In this document: one piece after another, positions 35,652 to 43,635 of the stretch
Numbering within the stretch: the stretch's first letter is position 1
How the letters are laid out: each line of letters opens with the position of its first letter
From: Candidatus Protochlamydia phocaeensis
Lineage (GTDB): Bacteria > Chlamydiota > Chlamydiia > Chlamydiales > Parachlamydiaceae
DNA length: 64,000 nt
Assembly: GCF_001545115.1 (NCBI RefSeq)
Contig: NZ_FCNU01000022.1
Coordinates: forward strand, 24,544 to 88,543
Direction of reading: 5' to 3'
Notes under the pieces: model-generated
Told to the model about the DNA's origin: nothing
The model's database searches: none
What the model saw: the letters and a program-made list of their open reading frames with translations, nothing else
Program-made: the position numbers and the translations under genes

Positions 35652-36809
35652 TTAAGGCTTTAGGACGACTTTGAGGCAATTGTCTTTTTTGTGGCAAAAG
35701 AGGTCATAAGCCTGTGCGGCATGTTCGAGAGTAAAATTATGCGTAATAATATCATCCAGAATGACTTTTTTATCTTTGACAAGTTGCATAAGGTGATCCA
35801 GATAAAATTGCAAAGGAACGGGGCCTGTATGGATAGAAAGGCCTTTGTCGAAAATTTGTCCTAGTGGAAAATTGGAATAGTCAGTTGCATAGACGCCTAT
35901 AATGGAGACTGTGCCGCCGCGGCGGACAGCACTGATGCAGGCTTTAAGGGCGTTAATAGTCCCGGATTGGGCATGGGCGAGATCGAGCGCTTTTTCCCAT
36001 ATGCTTCGATTGGCCTCCATCCCAACGGCATCTACGCAGACGTCGGCGCCTCTTCCGCCAGTCATGTCCCGAATGACGTCAATGACATTGACGTCGTTCA
36101 AATTCAATGTTTCTACTCTAGCGCATTTATGAGCTAATTCAAGCCGGTAATCAAGAAGGTCTACGCCGATCACTCGACCGGCTCCGTTCAGCCAAGCAGC
36201 TTTCTGGCACATAATGCCGACCGGTCCGCAGCCAAATACAACGACAGTTTCTCCCCCTTTAAGCTGAGCGCGGTCAATGGCTGCCCATCCGGTAGGAAAA
36301 ATATCGGTAAGAAAGAGGACTTCCTCGTCCTTGAAGCCTTCTTCTATTTTACGCAATCCGTGATTTGCAAAAGGCACTCTAACATATTCAGCCTGACCGC
36401 CATCATAGCCGCCATAGAGATCCGTATAGGCAAATACGCCGCCTCCTACGCTATTGGGTGGACGTCCTTCTGGTCCATAGTGGTCTTTATTTGAATTCTC
36501 ACATTGAGGGGGCTGCCCGTGCTGGCAGAAAAAACAATGGCCGCAAGAGATAATGCAAGAAACGATCACGCGATCACCCTTCTTAAATTGGGTAATTCCC
36601 TTTCCCACCTCTTCGATAATGCCCATGAATTCATGGCCTAAAATCAGATCTCTTTTTTGAGGAAGCAATCCATTAAAAATATGAAGGTCTGTTCCGCAAA
36701 TAGAGGTAGAGGTAACTTTTACAATGACATCGTCGTGTTTGAGTAGAGTGGGATCCGGAACATTTTCAATGCTAACTTTTTTGGGGCTATGAAAAACGAG
36801 AGCTTTCAT
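35652..36809 (-). CDS. Zinc-dependent alcohol dehydrogenase (formaldehyde dehydrogenase-like MDR)
   Basis: The 385-residue medium-chain dehydrogenase has catalytic zinc ligands C38 (ICGTDLH) and H59-E60 (GHEF), structural zinc cysteines C89, C92, C95 and C103, and the NAD Rossmann motif VVVFGCGPVGIMCQ near 190. The C-x2-C-x2-C-x7-C spacing and the GGGVFAYTDLYGGYDGGQAEY loop are those of the glutathione-independent formaldehyde/threonine-dehydrogenase-like group. The exact alcohol is unknown. AAGGAGAAGG precedes the ATG. Confidence 0.9.
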   Translation of the reverse strand: MKALVFHSPKKVSIENVPDPTLLKHDDVIVKVTSTSICGTDLHIFNGLLPQKRDLILGHEFMGIIEEVGKGITQFKKGDRVIVSCIISCGHCFFCQHGQPPQCENSNKDHYGPEGRPPNSVGGGVFAYTDLYGGYDGGQAEYVRVPFANHGLRKIEEGFKDEEVLFLTDIFPTGWAAIDRAQLKGGETVVVFGCGPVGIMCQKAAWLNGAGRVIGVDLLDYRLELAHKCARVETLNLNDVNVIDVIRDMTGGRGADVCVDAVGMEANRSIWEKALDLAHAQSGTINALKACISAVRRGGTVSIIGVYATDYSNFPLGQIFDKGLSIHTGPVPLQFYLDHLMQLVKDKKVILDDIITHNFTLEHAAQAYDLFCHKKDNCLKVVLKP

Positions 36810-36918
36810 TTCCTTCTCCTTTTAAAATAAAATTTTAATATATGGATAAGAGTTGCGAGTCAATAAGGTTTTAATGTCTGCGATAGGGTGATGAAACAAT
36901 AGGTTCTTATCAATAAAT

Positions 36919-37950
36919 GTGTTAAGATGTTTTCTTTTCTCAATCAATAAGAGATCTATTTTTGCTATGAACGAAGTTAATTTGATTTTACCTGGGATTG
37001 CGGATGGAGAAGATAAAAGCTCGCCCCTTGCCAATCGCCTCAGAAAGAATTACCGGCATTTGCGTAAATGGGCCAAGCGCTCTAATACAGACTGTTTTCG
37101 CTTGTATGATCGCGACATTCGGCAATATCCGGTGGCCATTGATTTTTATGCTGGGCGTTTCAGCGTCAACTATTTTTCTCCTAAAAGAGAAGAGGAAGAC
37201 CCTCCCTTAGAATTAGTAGAAGAAATCACAAAAGCATTGCAAATGGTATTTGGCATTCAAGGCGATGAAATTTATTGGCGCATACGTGCCAAGCATAAAA
37301 AGACACGCCAGTATGAGAAAATTGGCGAGTCTAAGGAATTTTTTACCGCATATGAATATGGCATTAAATTTTACATTAATTTAACCGATTATCTGGATAC
37401 AGGTCTTTTTCTTGATCACCGAGAAACCCGTCGGCTGGTCGCGTCTGTTTCGCAAGGAAAGCGGGTGCTCAACCTCTTTGCCTATACGTGTTCCTTTAGC
37501 GTTCAGGCAGCAGCAGCTGGAGCAATTTTCACTAAAAGCGTGGATATGTCCAATACCTATACAGCATGGGGAAGGGAAAACTTTACCCTTAATTCGCTTT
37601 CTCTAAAAAACAATCCGGTGGTTCGCGCCGATTGCTTAAAGTTTTTGGAAGAAGAAGTGCGGACCGGAATAAACTATGATGTGATCATCATTGATCCGCC
37701 GACTATTTCGCGTTCAAAAAAGATGGACCAGCTGTTCGATATTCAAGAAGATTATGTTTTTCTCATTTCTAAAGCGCTTCAGCTTTTATCTAAAGAGGGA
37801 ATAATTTTCTTTAGTACAAATTCTCGCAAATTTGTTTTGGATGAAACACGCTTTCCGGCTTGTTCGTTTGCGGAGATTTCCCATCAGACCATTCCCATCG
37901 ATTTTCAAGATCAAAAAATCCATCGCTGCTGGAAAATCACGTTTAAATAA
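36919..37950 (+). CDS. RlmK-like 23S rRNA methyltransferase
   Basis: Class I SAM methyltransferase whose N-terminal part (RLRKNYRHLRKWAKRSNTDC, then RLYDRDIRQYPVAIDFY) and core (TGLFLDHRETRRLV, LNLFAYTCSFSVQAAAAGA, VDMSNTYTAWGRENF, IIDPPTISRSK) follow the C-terminal RlmK half of E. coli RlmKL. RlmK makes m7G2069 in 23S rRNA. Here it is a stand-alone protein without the RlmL half. The longest frame is 343 residues; an ATG at 36967 (MNEVNLILPG) with AAGAGAT upstream is the better start. Confidence 0.85.
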   Translation: MLRCFLFSINKRSIFAMNEVNLILPGIADGEDKSSPLANRLRKNYRHLRKWAKRSNTDCFRLYDRDIRQYPVAIDFYAGRFSVNYFSPKREEEDPPLELVEEITKALQMVFGIQGDEIYWRIRAKHKKTRQYEKIGESKEFFTAYEYGIKFYINLTDYLDTGLFLDHRETRRLVASVSQGKRVLNLFAYTCSFSVQAAAAGAIFTKSVDMSNTYTAWGRENFTLNSLSLKNNPVVRADCLKFLEEEVRTGINYDVIIIDPPTISRSKKMDQLFDIQEDYVFLISKALQLLSKEGIIFFSTNSRKFVLDETRFPACSFAEISHQTIPIDFQDQKIHRCWKITFK

Positions 37951-38022
37951 GCCTTGATTATTTTTAGGATTTACTCATTCTTTTAGGAAACGTAAGAGGC
38001 CAAAGGTTTTATTCAAATAAAC

Positions 38023-38055
38023 GGCAGACAGCTGTAAAGCTGCCTGCTATTTGTC
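38023..38055. terminator. Candidate bidirectional terminator between converging genes
   Basis: GCAGACAGCT (38024-38033) pairs with AGCTGCCTGC (38038-38047) with one mismatch, followed by TATTTGT. It lies just past the aspS stop on the minus strand. Confidence 0.4.
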
Positions 38056-38061
38056 TCTCCT

Positions 38062-39870
38062 TTATTCTTTGGCCAAGCGTCCAAATTTGGGTTGGACAAG
38101 CGCGACCAAATCTTTGGATCTCATTTTTATGGACTCTGTCTGCAGTCCACAACTGAAAATGGCATGTTCTGCCTGAGAAATGCGCTCGTCAAAGAAGGTA
38201 TCCAAATTGAGCAGATGTCCAAAGGGAGGAACAGCTCCTACGATCAGCCCGAAGCGCTCGCTGACAATCGCAGGATCTTCAAATTCGCATTTCTCCCCGA
38301 CCATTTCGGCGACAACCTTCATATCTAATTTGAGCGTGGAAGGAATACTGATTTGGTAGTTCTTTCTTGTATTTTTTCCCTTTAAAATGAGTGATTTGAT
38401 GCCCCCTTCTCTTGCAGCGCCGCTAGCAGCTGTCGATGCCTCTGCGGTTGCTGCTGGATTGTGAACGAGATGTTGAAATTCCATTTCGTTCTTTTTAATT
38501 AAGCGAATGATCTCATTGCGAATATTTTCACTGCCAAAAAAGATCTTAGCCTTAATGCGATTGCCTGCAATGCGCTTCGGATCGGATGGAAACAGGGAAG
38601 CTTCCCGGATGTTCTTCAATCCTAAAAGCGTCATGGTCAAGCGCTCAAGGCCCATACCAAAACCGCCATGGGGAGGCATGCCATATTTAAATATGCTTAG
38701 ATAATCCGTAAAATTCGCAGGATCCATTCCTTTGGATTTAATCCCTTCAATCATGGAATCATACATATGGCGGCGCTGTCCTCCGGAGGTAATTTCCGTG
38801 CCGCCGCATAATAAGTCGAAGGTATTGCTTAAAATAGGGTGGCCATCTGTCGGATAAGCATAAAAAGGGCGCTTGCTTGTCAGCCAGTCTGTAATGAAAA
38901 TAAGGTCCGTACCAAATTCTTCAAAAGCGTATCGGCAAAGCTCTTTTTCCGCTGCAGGGCTTAAGTCCGGCTCTTGGCGTTCGTCGATACCCGTTCTCTT
39001 AAAATAGATCTCCTGCGCTTCGGCAAAAGTCAGGCGGGGAAAGGGGACATTAAGCGGCGCTCTGACAAGCTGGTTGCCAAGCGTTTTAATCTCAGGCGCG
39101 CATGTTGTTTGAAGATGGTTGATCATGAATTTCAAGCAGCCTTCCTGCACATCGAGGATTTCATGCCAATCTTCAAAAAAACCCATTTCAAATTCAAACT
39201 GCTTGCCTTCTGTCAAGTGGCGTGTCGTATTGGAATTTTCGGCCCGGAAGAAAGGCATTAAAGCATACACGCGCTCATTGACGCCGACCATAATCTGTTT
39301 ATAAAGCTGGCTACTTTGCGCCAGAGTGGCGGGATAGCCGAAAAAGTCGACATTAAAAAATTCGCATCCCCCTTCAGACGATGCGCCAATCATATTGGGA
39401 GCAAAATATTCTACAGCTTTCACGACGTCATGCATATAGAGACGGAAGGCGTGGGTCATTTCGGCTTGGATTTTGAAAACAGCCTGCAGCTGCCGATTGC
39501 GCAGGGCAATGGGGCGGTGGTCTAAAATAAACTCTAAATCGGAAGGGATCTCGGGCTTATAGTATTCCACAAGAGGAGCCTCTTGAACGGGAACTTCCAC
39601 TTCCAAAGACGGTTGAATCACTTCTACGCCAAGTTCTGCATGCGAAGAGGGGACGGCCGTTCCCTTTACTCTTAAAACAGACCCGGCTTGGAGAGAGGCA
39701 ATTTTTTGATATTCTGCCTTGTCTTCTATGACAATTTGGGCAAAACCGGAACGGTCGCGCAAAATAAGAAAATTGAGTTTTCCAAAGGCGCGGACATTAT
39801 TCAACCACCCCCGCAACTCAACAGGTTGATTCAGATAATGCGATAAATCAGAGGCTAATATTCTTGCCAT
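38062..39870 (-). CDS. aspS: Archaeal/eukaryal-type aspartyl-tRNA synthetase fused to a YbaK-type deacylase domain
   Basis: Residues 1-95 are an OB-fold anticodon domain. Residues 130-432 are a class II catalytic core of archaeal AspRS type: GASSEGGCEFF at 162-172, AQSSQLYKQ at 184-192, motif 2 FRAENSNTTRHLTE at 208-221 and motif 3 GFGMGLERLT at 403-412. The bacterial GAD insert is absent. After an Ala-rich linker (471-487), residues about 488-595 match YbaK/ProX editing domains (KSLILKGK, the KLDMKVVAEMVG helix, ERFGLIVGAVPPFGH, FDERI). Ordinary archaeal AspRS is about 430-440 residues; this has 602. It may be a non-discriminating enzyme with its own clearing domain; that is inference. Confidence 0.88.
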   Translation of the reverse strand: MARILASDLSHYLNQPVELRGWLNNVRAFGKLNFLILRDRSGFAQIVIEDKAEYQKIASLQAGSVLRVKGTAVPSSHAELGVEVIQPSLEVEVPVQEAPLVEYYKPEIPSDLEFILDHRPIALRNRQLQAVFKIQAEMTHAFRLYMHDVVKAVEYFAPNMIGASSEGGCEFFNVDFFGYPATLAQSSQLYKQIMVGVNERVYALMPFFRAENSNTTRHLTEGKQFEFEMGFFEDWHEILDVQEGCLKFMINHLQTTCAPEIKTLGNQLVRAPLNVPFPRLTFAEAQEIYFKRTGIDERQEPDLSPAAEKELCRYAFEEFGTDLIFITDWLTSKRPFYAYPTDGHPILSNTFDLLCGGTEITSGGQRRHMYDSMIEGIKSKGMDPANFTDYLSIFKYGMPPHGGFGMGLERLTMTLLGLKNIREASLFPSDPKRIAGNRIKAKIFFGSENIRNEIIRLIKKNEMEFQHLVHNPAATAEASTAASGAAREGGIKSLILKGKNTRKNYQISIPSTLKLDMKVVAEMVGEKCEFEDPAIVSERFGLIVGAVPPFGHLLNLDTFFDERISQAEHAIFSCGLQTESIKMRSKDLVALVQPKFGRLAKE

Positions 39871-39910
39871 ACAAGACCTTCAATGGTGAAAAGAAGTTGT
39901 TTTAATTAAT

Positions 39911-40024
39911 AACCTGGTTTGAAGTGTTTTTTACCCTTTCGACCGCGTCAACGTCTTGGAGATGAACAAATGGTAAGAGCTTTCCCGTTAGTCCAAAGGG
40001 CAAAAAACACTCCACACTCAGGTT
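39911..40024. repeat. Palindromic intergenic repeat, family A, copy 3
   Basis: AACCTGGTTTGAAGTGTTTTTTACCC at the left mirrors GGGCAAAAAACACTCCACACTCAGGTT at the right. The middle retains GACCGCGTCAACGTCTTGGAGATGAACAAATG, like the inner part of copy 1. The rest of the gap (40025-40290) holds a degenerate family B fragment around 40190-40255. Confidence 0.7.
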
Positions 40025-40293
40025 TATAACCGGAGTCTTTACTTAGGTTAACAAGTATAGCATGCTAGAGAGGATTTGTTCAAATATTTGACGGTTTTAT
40101 GCAAACTGAGAGGCTTAATTTCATCCGCTTGGCAGTAAAGGCGGATTTATCTGCCTCCCAAAAATGCAGTTTAAAACTCATCCTTGCGGATTATTTTGCC
40201 GCAGAAAAGAAATCGAATTAGGCCGTTATGAATTTGAGGTCTTTAAAGGAAAAGGGCGTTTTTTAGGTCGGTTTTATAAATTAAAATAAAAAT

Positions 40294-40322
40294 TTAAACT
40301 TCAGAAAGAGATATGGTATAAT
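40294..40322 (+). promoter_or_regulatory. Promoter of the Asp/Asn hydroxylase gene
   Basis: TTAAAC (40294-40299), 17 bp, then a perfect TATAAT (40317-40322), about 40 bases before the ATG. Confidence 0.6.
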
Positions 40323-40363
40323 AAAAAATAAAGGAATTTCCTTGGTCAATGTAGGAGTTAAAT

Positions 40364-40987
40364 ATGAATTATCTTCAATTCAATGAAGGTGTGGCGTTTT
40401 ATAATGTAGCCGATTTTTATGACATGAAAGAGATTCAACAGAATTATTTGATTATTCAAAAGGAACTCAGTCAAAATAAAATATGGCTTCACTGGGGAAG
40501 CGATGATTACGATCAAAGCGGACATTGCAAATTTTTAGATGGAGATTGGACCGTTTGTCCTCTTTATTTTGGCAATTATCCAAGCGAGGGTATGGAGGTT
40601 AAGGCGCAATTGACGAATGAACAGAGAAAAGAATTAATGGCTTCCCTTCCAGAGCGCTTTCCGGCTTCTACTGAGCTATTAAAGCATTTTCCTAGAATCA
40701 ACTTTGCCGGTTTTTCCCGTCTGCATCCCAAAAGCACATTAGCTCCTCACCGCCACTACAATCCCACTTCTTTGATTTTTCATTTGGGCTTGATCATTCC
40801 TCCGGGAGAAACCTGTGGAATAAAGGTCGGCGAGCAAACGCATATCTGGAGAGAGGCGGGAGAAGCCATCATCTTCAATGACAATTTAATCCACAGCGCT
40901 TGGAATAATTCCGATCAAGAGAGAATTATTTTATATATTGACTTCTTGCGGCCAATAAATTTCTTACAGGGTCTAGGACAGAGCTAG
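40364..40987 (+). CDS. Aspartyl/asparaginyl beta-hydroxylase family dioxygenase
   Basis: The 207-residue protein shows the AspH/LpxO core: RINFAGFSRLHPKSTLAPHRHYNPT, with iron ligand candidate H129, the SLIFHLGLIIPPG strand at 136-148, then W162 and GEAIIFNDNLIHSAWNNSDQERIILYIDF with H177 and the 2-oxoglutarate-binding R187. Family members hydroxylate Asp/Asn in proteins or lipid A acyl chains. No membrane anchor, unlike LpxO. TAGGAG lies 7 bases before the ATG. Confidence 0.87.
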   Translation: MNYLQFNEGVAFYNVADFYDMKEIQQNYLIIQKELSQNKIWLHWGSDDYDQSGHCKFLDGDWTVCPLYFGNYPSEGMEVKAQLTNEQRKELMASLPERFPASTELLKHFPRINFAGFSRLHPKSTLAPHRHYNPTSLIFHLGLIIPPGETCGIKVGEQTHIWREAGEAIIFNDNLIHSAWNNSDQERIILYIDFLRPINFLQGLGQS

Positions 40988-41090
40988 AGAGGGTATTAAA
41001 CTCAGCCTGTATTGGAGATTATTTTCCCTAGAAGTGTCTCTAGGAAAAAAAACTCGAATCTAAGCGATTAGCAGTTTAAAAGCCCTCCCT
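40986..41090. repeat. Family B palindromic repeat
   Basis: AGAGAGGGTATTAAACTCAG opens and TTAGCAGTTTAAAAGCCCTCCCTAA closes the copy; GGAGATTATTTTCCCTAG and ACTCGAATCTAAGCGATTAG form the inner arms. Confidence 0.65.
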
Positions 41091-41162
41091 AACAGTTGAT
41101 TGGCACAATTGGTTGCAAAGCCGGCTGCTTAACAGGCGGCTGACTTTGCAACGCGATTCGCT

Positions 41163-42275
41163 TTAAACCATCATCATTTTGGGGTGATCGCCTCGGTAGA
41201 CAGGTCCCCCATCTTTAGCAGTGGCAGGCAAGCTGCCATAAATATATTCCCGAGGAATGCCTTGCGCAGCCAGCATATTGGCTGTTTCCAAGACCATTTC
41301 TTTCGGACCGCAAATAAAAATAAGGGTATTGGGTTTGAAGTCGTAAGTTTTAAGGTGATCGGTAATACGGCCTTCAGCAAAATCAGCCTGCTTATCCTGT
41401 GTTAAGCTAATAATATGCCCCTCCGATTTCCATTGTTCAATTTCATCGTGATAAAGAAGGTTTTGAGCATTCTTTGTGCTATAAATCAGTTTGGCATTTG
41501 CATCCATAGGCAAACTCTCCATGACGCTTCTCAGTGCCGTCAACCCGGAACCTCCGCCAAGTAAAAGAACCGGGGCTTCGGAAGAGACCAGATGAACGGG
41601 GAAATTGCTTCCTAATGGTCCTGTAATAAGAAGCTCTTCTCCAGGAATGCGATTAAGGCAATAATTCGCATGGTCCGGATTAATGTTTGGTTTAGCCGTA
41701 ATTTCAATGTAATCGTCTCCTATCCCTGAAGCAATCGCTAGAATAGCCGGCTTGCTGCCTTCTTTGCCTCTTATCTCCACATATTGTCCAGGCTGGAAAT
41801 CCCAGTCTTTGGGACGCTGAAGCCGAATTGTCCGAAATTCGCCATTTTCACTGACAACATCTAAAATTTGAGAAGAGAATTGATAGGTTGAAAGATCTTT
41901 TTTCTCAATGCTCTGAATCATTTGGCCTTTATCTTGTGTTTTGGCGGATAGAGATTTCATAAAATCCTGCATAGGATTGACCGGATTTTCTGCATGCAAA
42001 TTGGCAATTTTACTGACAGATGCGAAATCAGAAGAGGAAAGAAGCTTGAATTCCTGATTCCATGTCTTTTGCAAAGAAGACGAGCCAAAAAGACAAGACA
42101 AAGATAAAGAGGGTTTGTTATGATTTAGTCGTTCTAAAATTTTTAAACCAAAATGATGAATATTTAAAATTGCATGCCCCGCCTTAATAAAAGAGGGAAC
42201 ATTAGATTGAATGGTAGTTAATTTAGATAAATTAAATCCTTTAGAAATTTCAAAAGTATGCATTTTTTTAACCAT
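41163..42275 (-). CDS. Ferredoxin-NADP reductase-like flavoprotein with a novel N-terminal region
   Basis: Residues about 130-355 are an FNR-type module: FQPGQYVEIRG at 160-170, an altered FAD motif (KPAILAIASG at 175-184, where relatives have RPxSxxS), TGPLGSNFP near 218, the NAD(P) loop LLLGGGSGLTALRS at 237-250 and FICGPKEM at 320-327. Residues 1-125 match nothing I know; they are polar with a hydrophobic stretch near 30-45, like effector leaders. The gene is divergent from the tyrosine phosphatase gene across a 91-bp, nearly pure A/T spacer. No Shine-Dalgarno is visible. Confidence 0.78.
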   Translation of the reverse strand: MVKKMHTFEISKGFNLSKLTTIQSNVPSFIKAGHAILNIHHFGLKILERLNHNKPSLSLSCLFGSSSLQKTWNQEFKLLSSSDFASVSKIANLHAENPVNPMQDFMKSLSAKTQDKGQMIQSIEKKDLSTYQFSSQILDVVSENGEFRTIRLQRPKDWDFQPGQYVEIRGKEGSKPAILAIASGIGDDYIEITAKPNINPDHANYCLNRIPGEELLITGPLGSNFPVHLVSSEAPVLLLGGGSGLTALRSVMESLPMDANAKLIYSTKNAQNLLYHDEIEQWKSEGHIISLTQDKQADFAEGRITDHLKTYDFKPNTLIFICGPKEMVLETANMLAAQGIPREYIYGSLPATAKDGGPVYRGDHPKMMMV

Positions 42276-42366
42276 TAATAATTAATTTGCGTTTTTATAT
42301 TATATTATTTATTGTTTTTTTTAAATAAATTTTGATTTATTTATTTAATTTTATTTATGGAGATTT

Positions 42367-43479
42367 ATGTTTTCTACTTCTAGTTTAATTTGTAATTCAA
42401 ACTGTTTAAGTACTAATTCGCACATGGAAAGAAGAACAGACGGTGAATTAAGCTTGCAATCCGGCCCCATGGCCAAAGAGACGAAATTATTTAAAGAAGC
42501 TTTAGAGAATGATGGGTCACGAGAGTTAACTGAACCTATCGATTCCGAGCCATTTGTAAGCTTTGTTCCTTCTCTTCAGATGCATTTAATGAGCCCGCTT
42601 CCCGGCAAGATGAATAAAAAAAAGAAAGAGATTTGTGAAAATAAAGCAGAAAATTTAAACGCTTTAGCGACTCATGTAAGAGATCCCTTAGCAGAAAGTT
42701 CCATTCAAGAATTATGGAGAATGGTGCGGGAAAGTACGATTTCTTTTGACGCGCATCCTGAGCATTTTCAAGTCTTATATTGGGATCGGTTTTCCGATGT
42801 ACATTGCCCTAAAAAGACGATTATTGAGGTTTGCTCCATGACTCTTCATGCCAATAGAGTGGGTGAAGGAATAAGCGCTAGCTCTTTTATTGCTTCCCAA
42901 GCCCCGACTTCTTTTGAGAAACCTTTCTTCTGGCAGTTAGCCTTTAGTATGCCGACATTCATTCTTGATTTAACTAATGCCAGGGATCAGAAGCTAGGCG
43001 TGACTCCTTATTATCCGATAAGCGAAGAGGCGGCGGAATTTGAGCATATGAGAGTGGAAATGGTCAAGGAAGAAGAAGATCCTGATTTAAAGGAATTGAA
43101 AATCTATCATTATTCTCTTTGCAATAAAAATCAGCCTGAAATTGCCGTGAATGTGCAAAGGGGACATTTTACCCAATGGCCGGATGGAGGCGTCATTTCC
43201 ATAGAGGAGTTGCAAGTATGCGTTTCGCATTTAAAGAATAACCTTGATAAGCAAAGAATTATTCACTGTCGGGCTGGACAAGGCAGAACAGGCGCCATTA
43301 TTGCATCTGCTATTCTAGAAGAGCTTATCCAACGCAAGATTATTCATCAGGGAAATTTAGAGTCGGAATTAGTTAAGTTAATTCCGCAGCTGAGAGAACA
43401 GGCGGGAGATGTATTTGTGCAAACGAAAGAGCAATTCGAATTAGTGCTTAAATATGGCAAATTCCTCTTGGGTCTTTAA
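42367..43479 (+). CDS. Classical protein-tyrosine phosphatase, candidate effector
   Basis: The C-terminal half (about 110-370) is a PTP domain: SSFIASQAPTSFEKPFFWQLAF at 172-193 (the [YF]IASQGP..FW motif), WPDGG at 271-275 with general acid D273, and the P-loop HCRAGQGRTG at 300-309 with C301 and R307. All catalytic residues are present. The first 110 residues are S/N-rich then charged and may carry secretion and chaperone sites. This is the eukaryote-like (YopH-type) class, not the low-molecular-weight bacterial class. GGAG precedes the ATG within an AT-rich leader. Confidence 0.88.
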   Translation: MFSTSSLICNSNCLSTNSHMERRTDGELSLQSGPMAKETKLFKEALENDGSRELTEPIDSEPFVSFVPSLQMHLMSPLPGKMNKKKKEICENKAENLNALATHVRDPLAESSIQELWRMVRESTISFDAHPEHFQVLYWDRFSDVHCPKKTIIEVCSMTLHANRVGEGISASSFIASQAPTSFEKPFFWQLAFSMPTFILDLTNARDQKLGVTPYYPISEEAAEFEHMRVEMVKEEEDPDLKELKIYHYSLCNKNQPEIAVNVQRGHFTQWPDGGVISIEELQVCVSHLKNNLDKQRIIHCRAGQGRTGAIIASAILEELIQRKIIHQGNLESELVKLIPQLREQAGDVFVQTKEQFELVLKYGKFLLGL

Positions 43480-43507
43480 TCGGGCTTTTAGCCAAATCCC
43501 TTCATTT

Positions 43508-43540
43508 CTGGGCAAGTGCGCTTGCCCAGTTTCATGTATT
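43508..43540 (+). terminator. Rho-independent terminator of the phosphatase gene
   Basis: CTGGGCAAG (43508-43516) / CTTGCCCAG (43521-43529) form a perfect 9-bp stem with a TGCG loop, followed by a T-rich tract. Confidence 0.75.
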
Positions 43541-43635
43541 CTTTTATCCGTTTCTCTTTTTTTATTGGGAGTGGAAAGGCGCTATCTAGCGACCGCTTAG
43601 GGAATAAACGGCCGCTTTTAAGAGTCTTTCTTATT

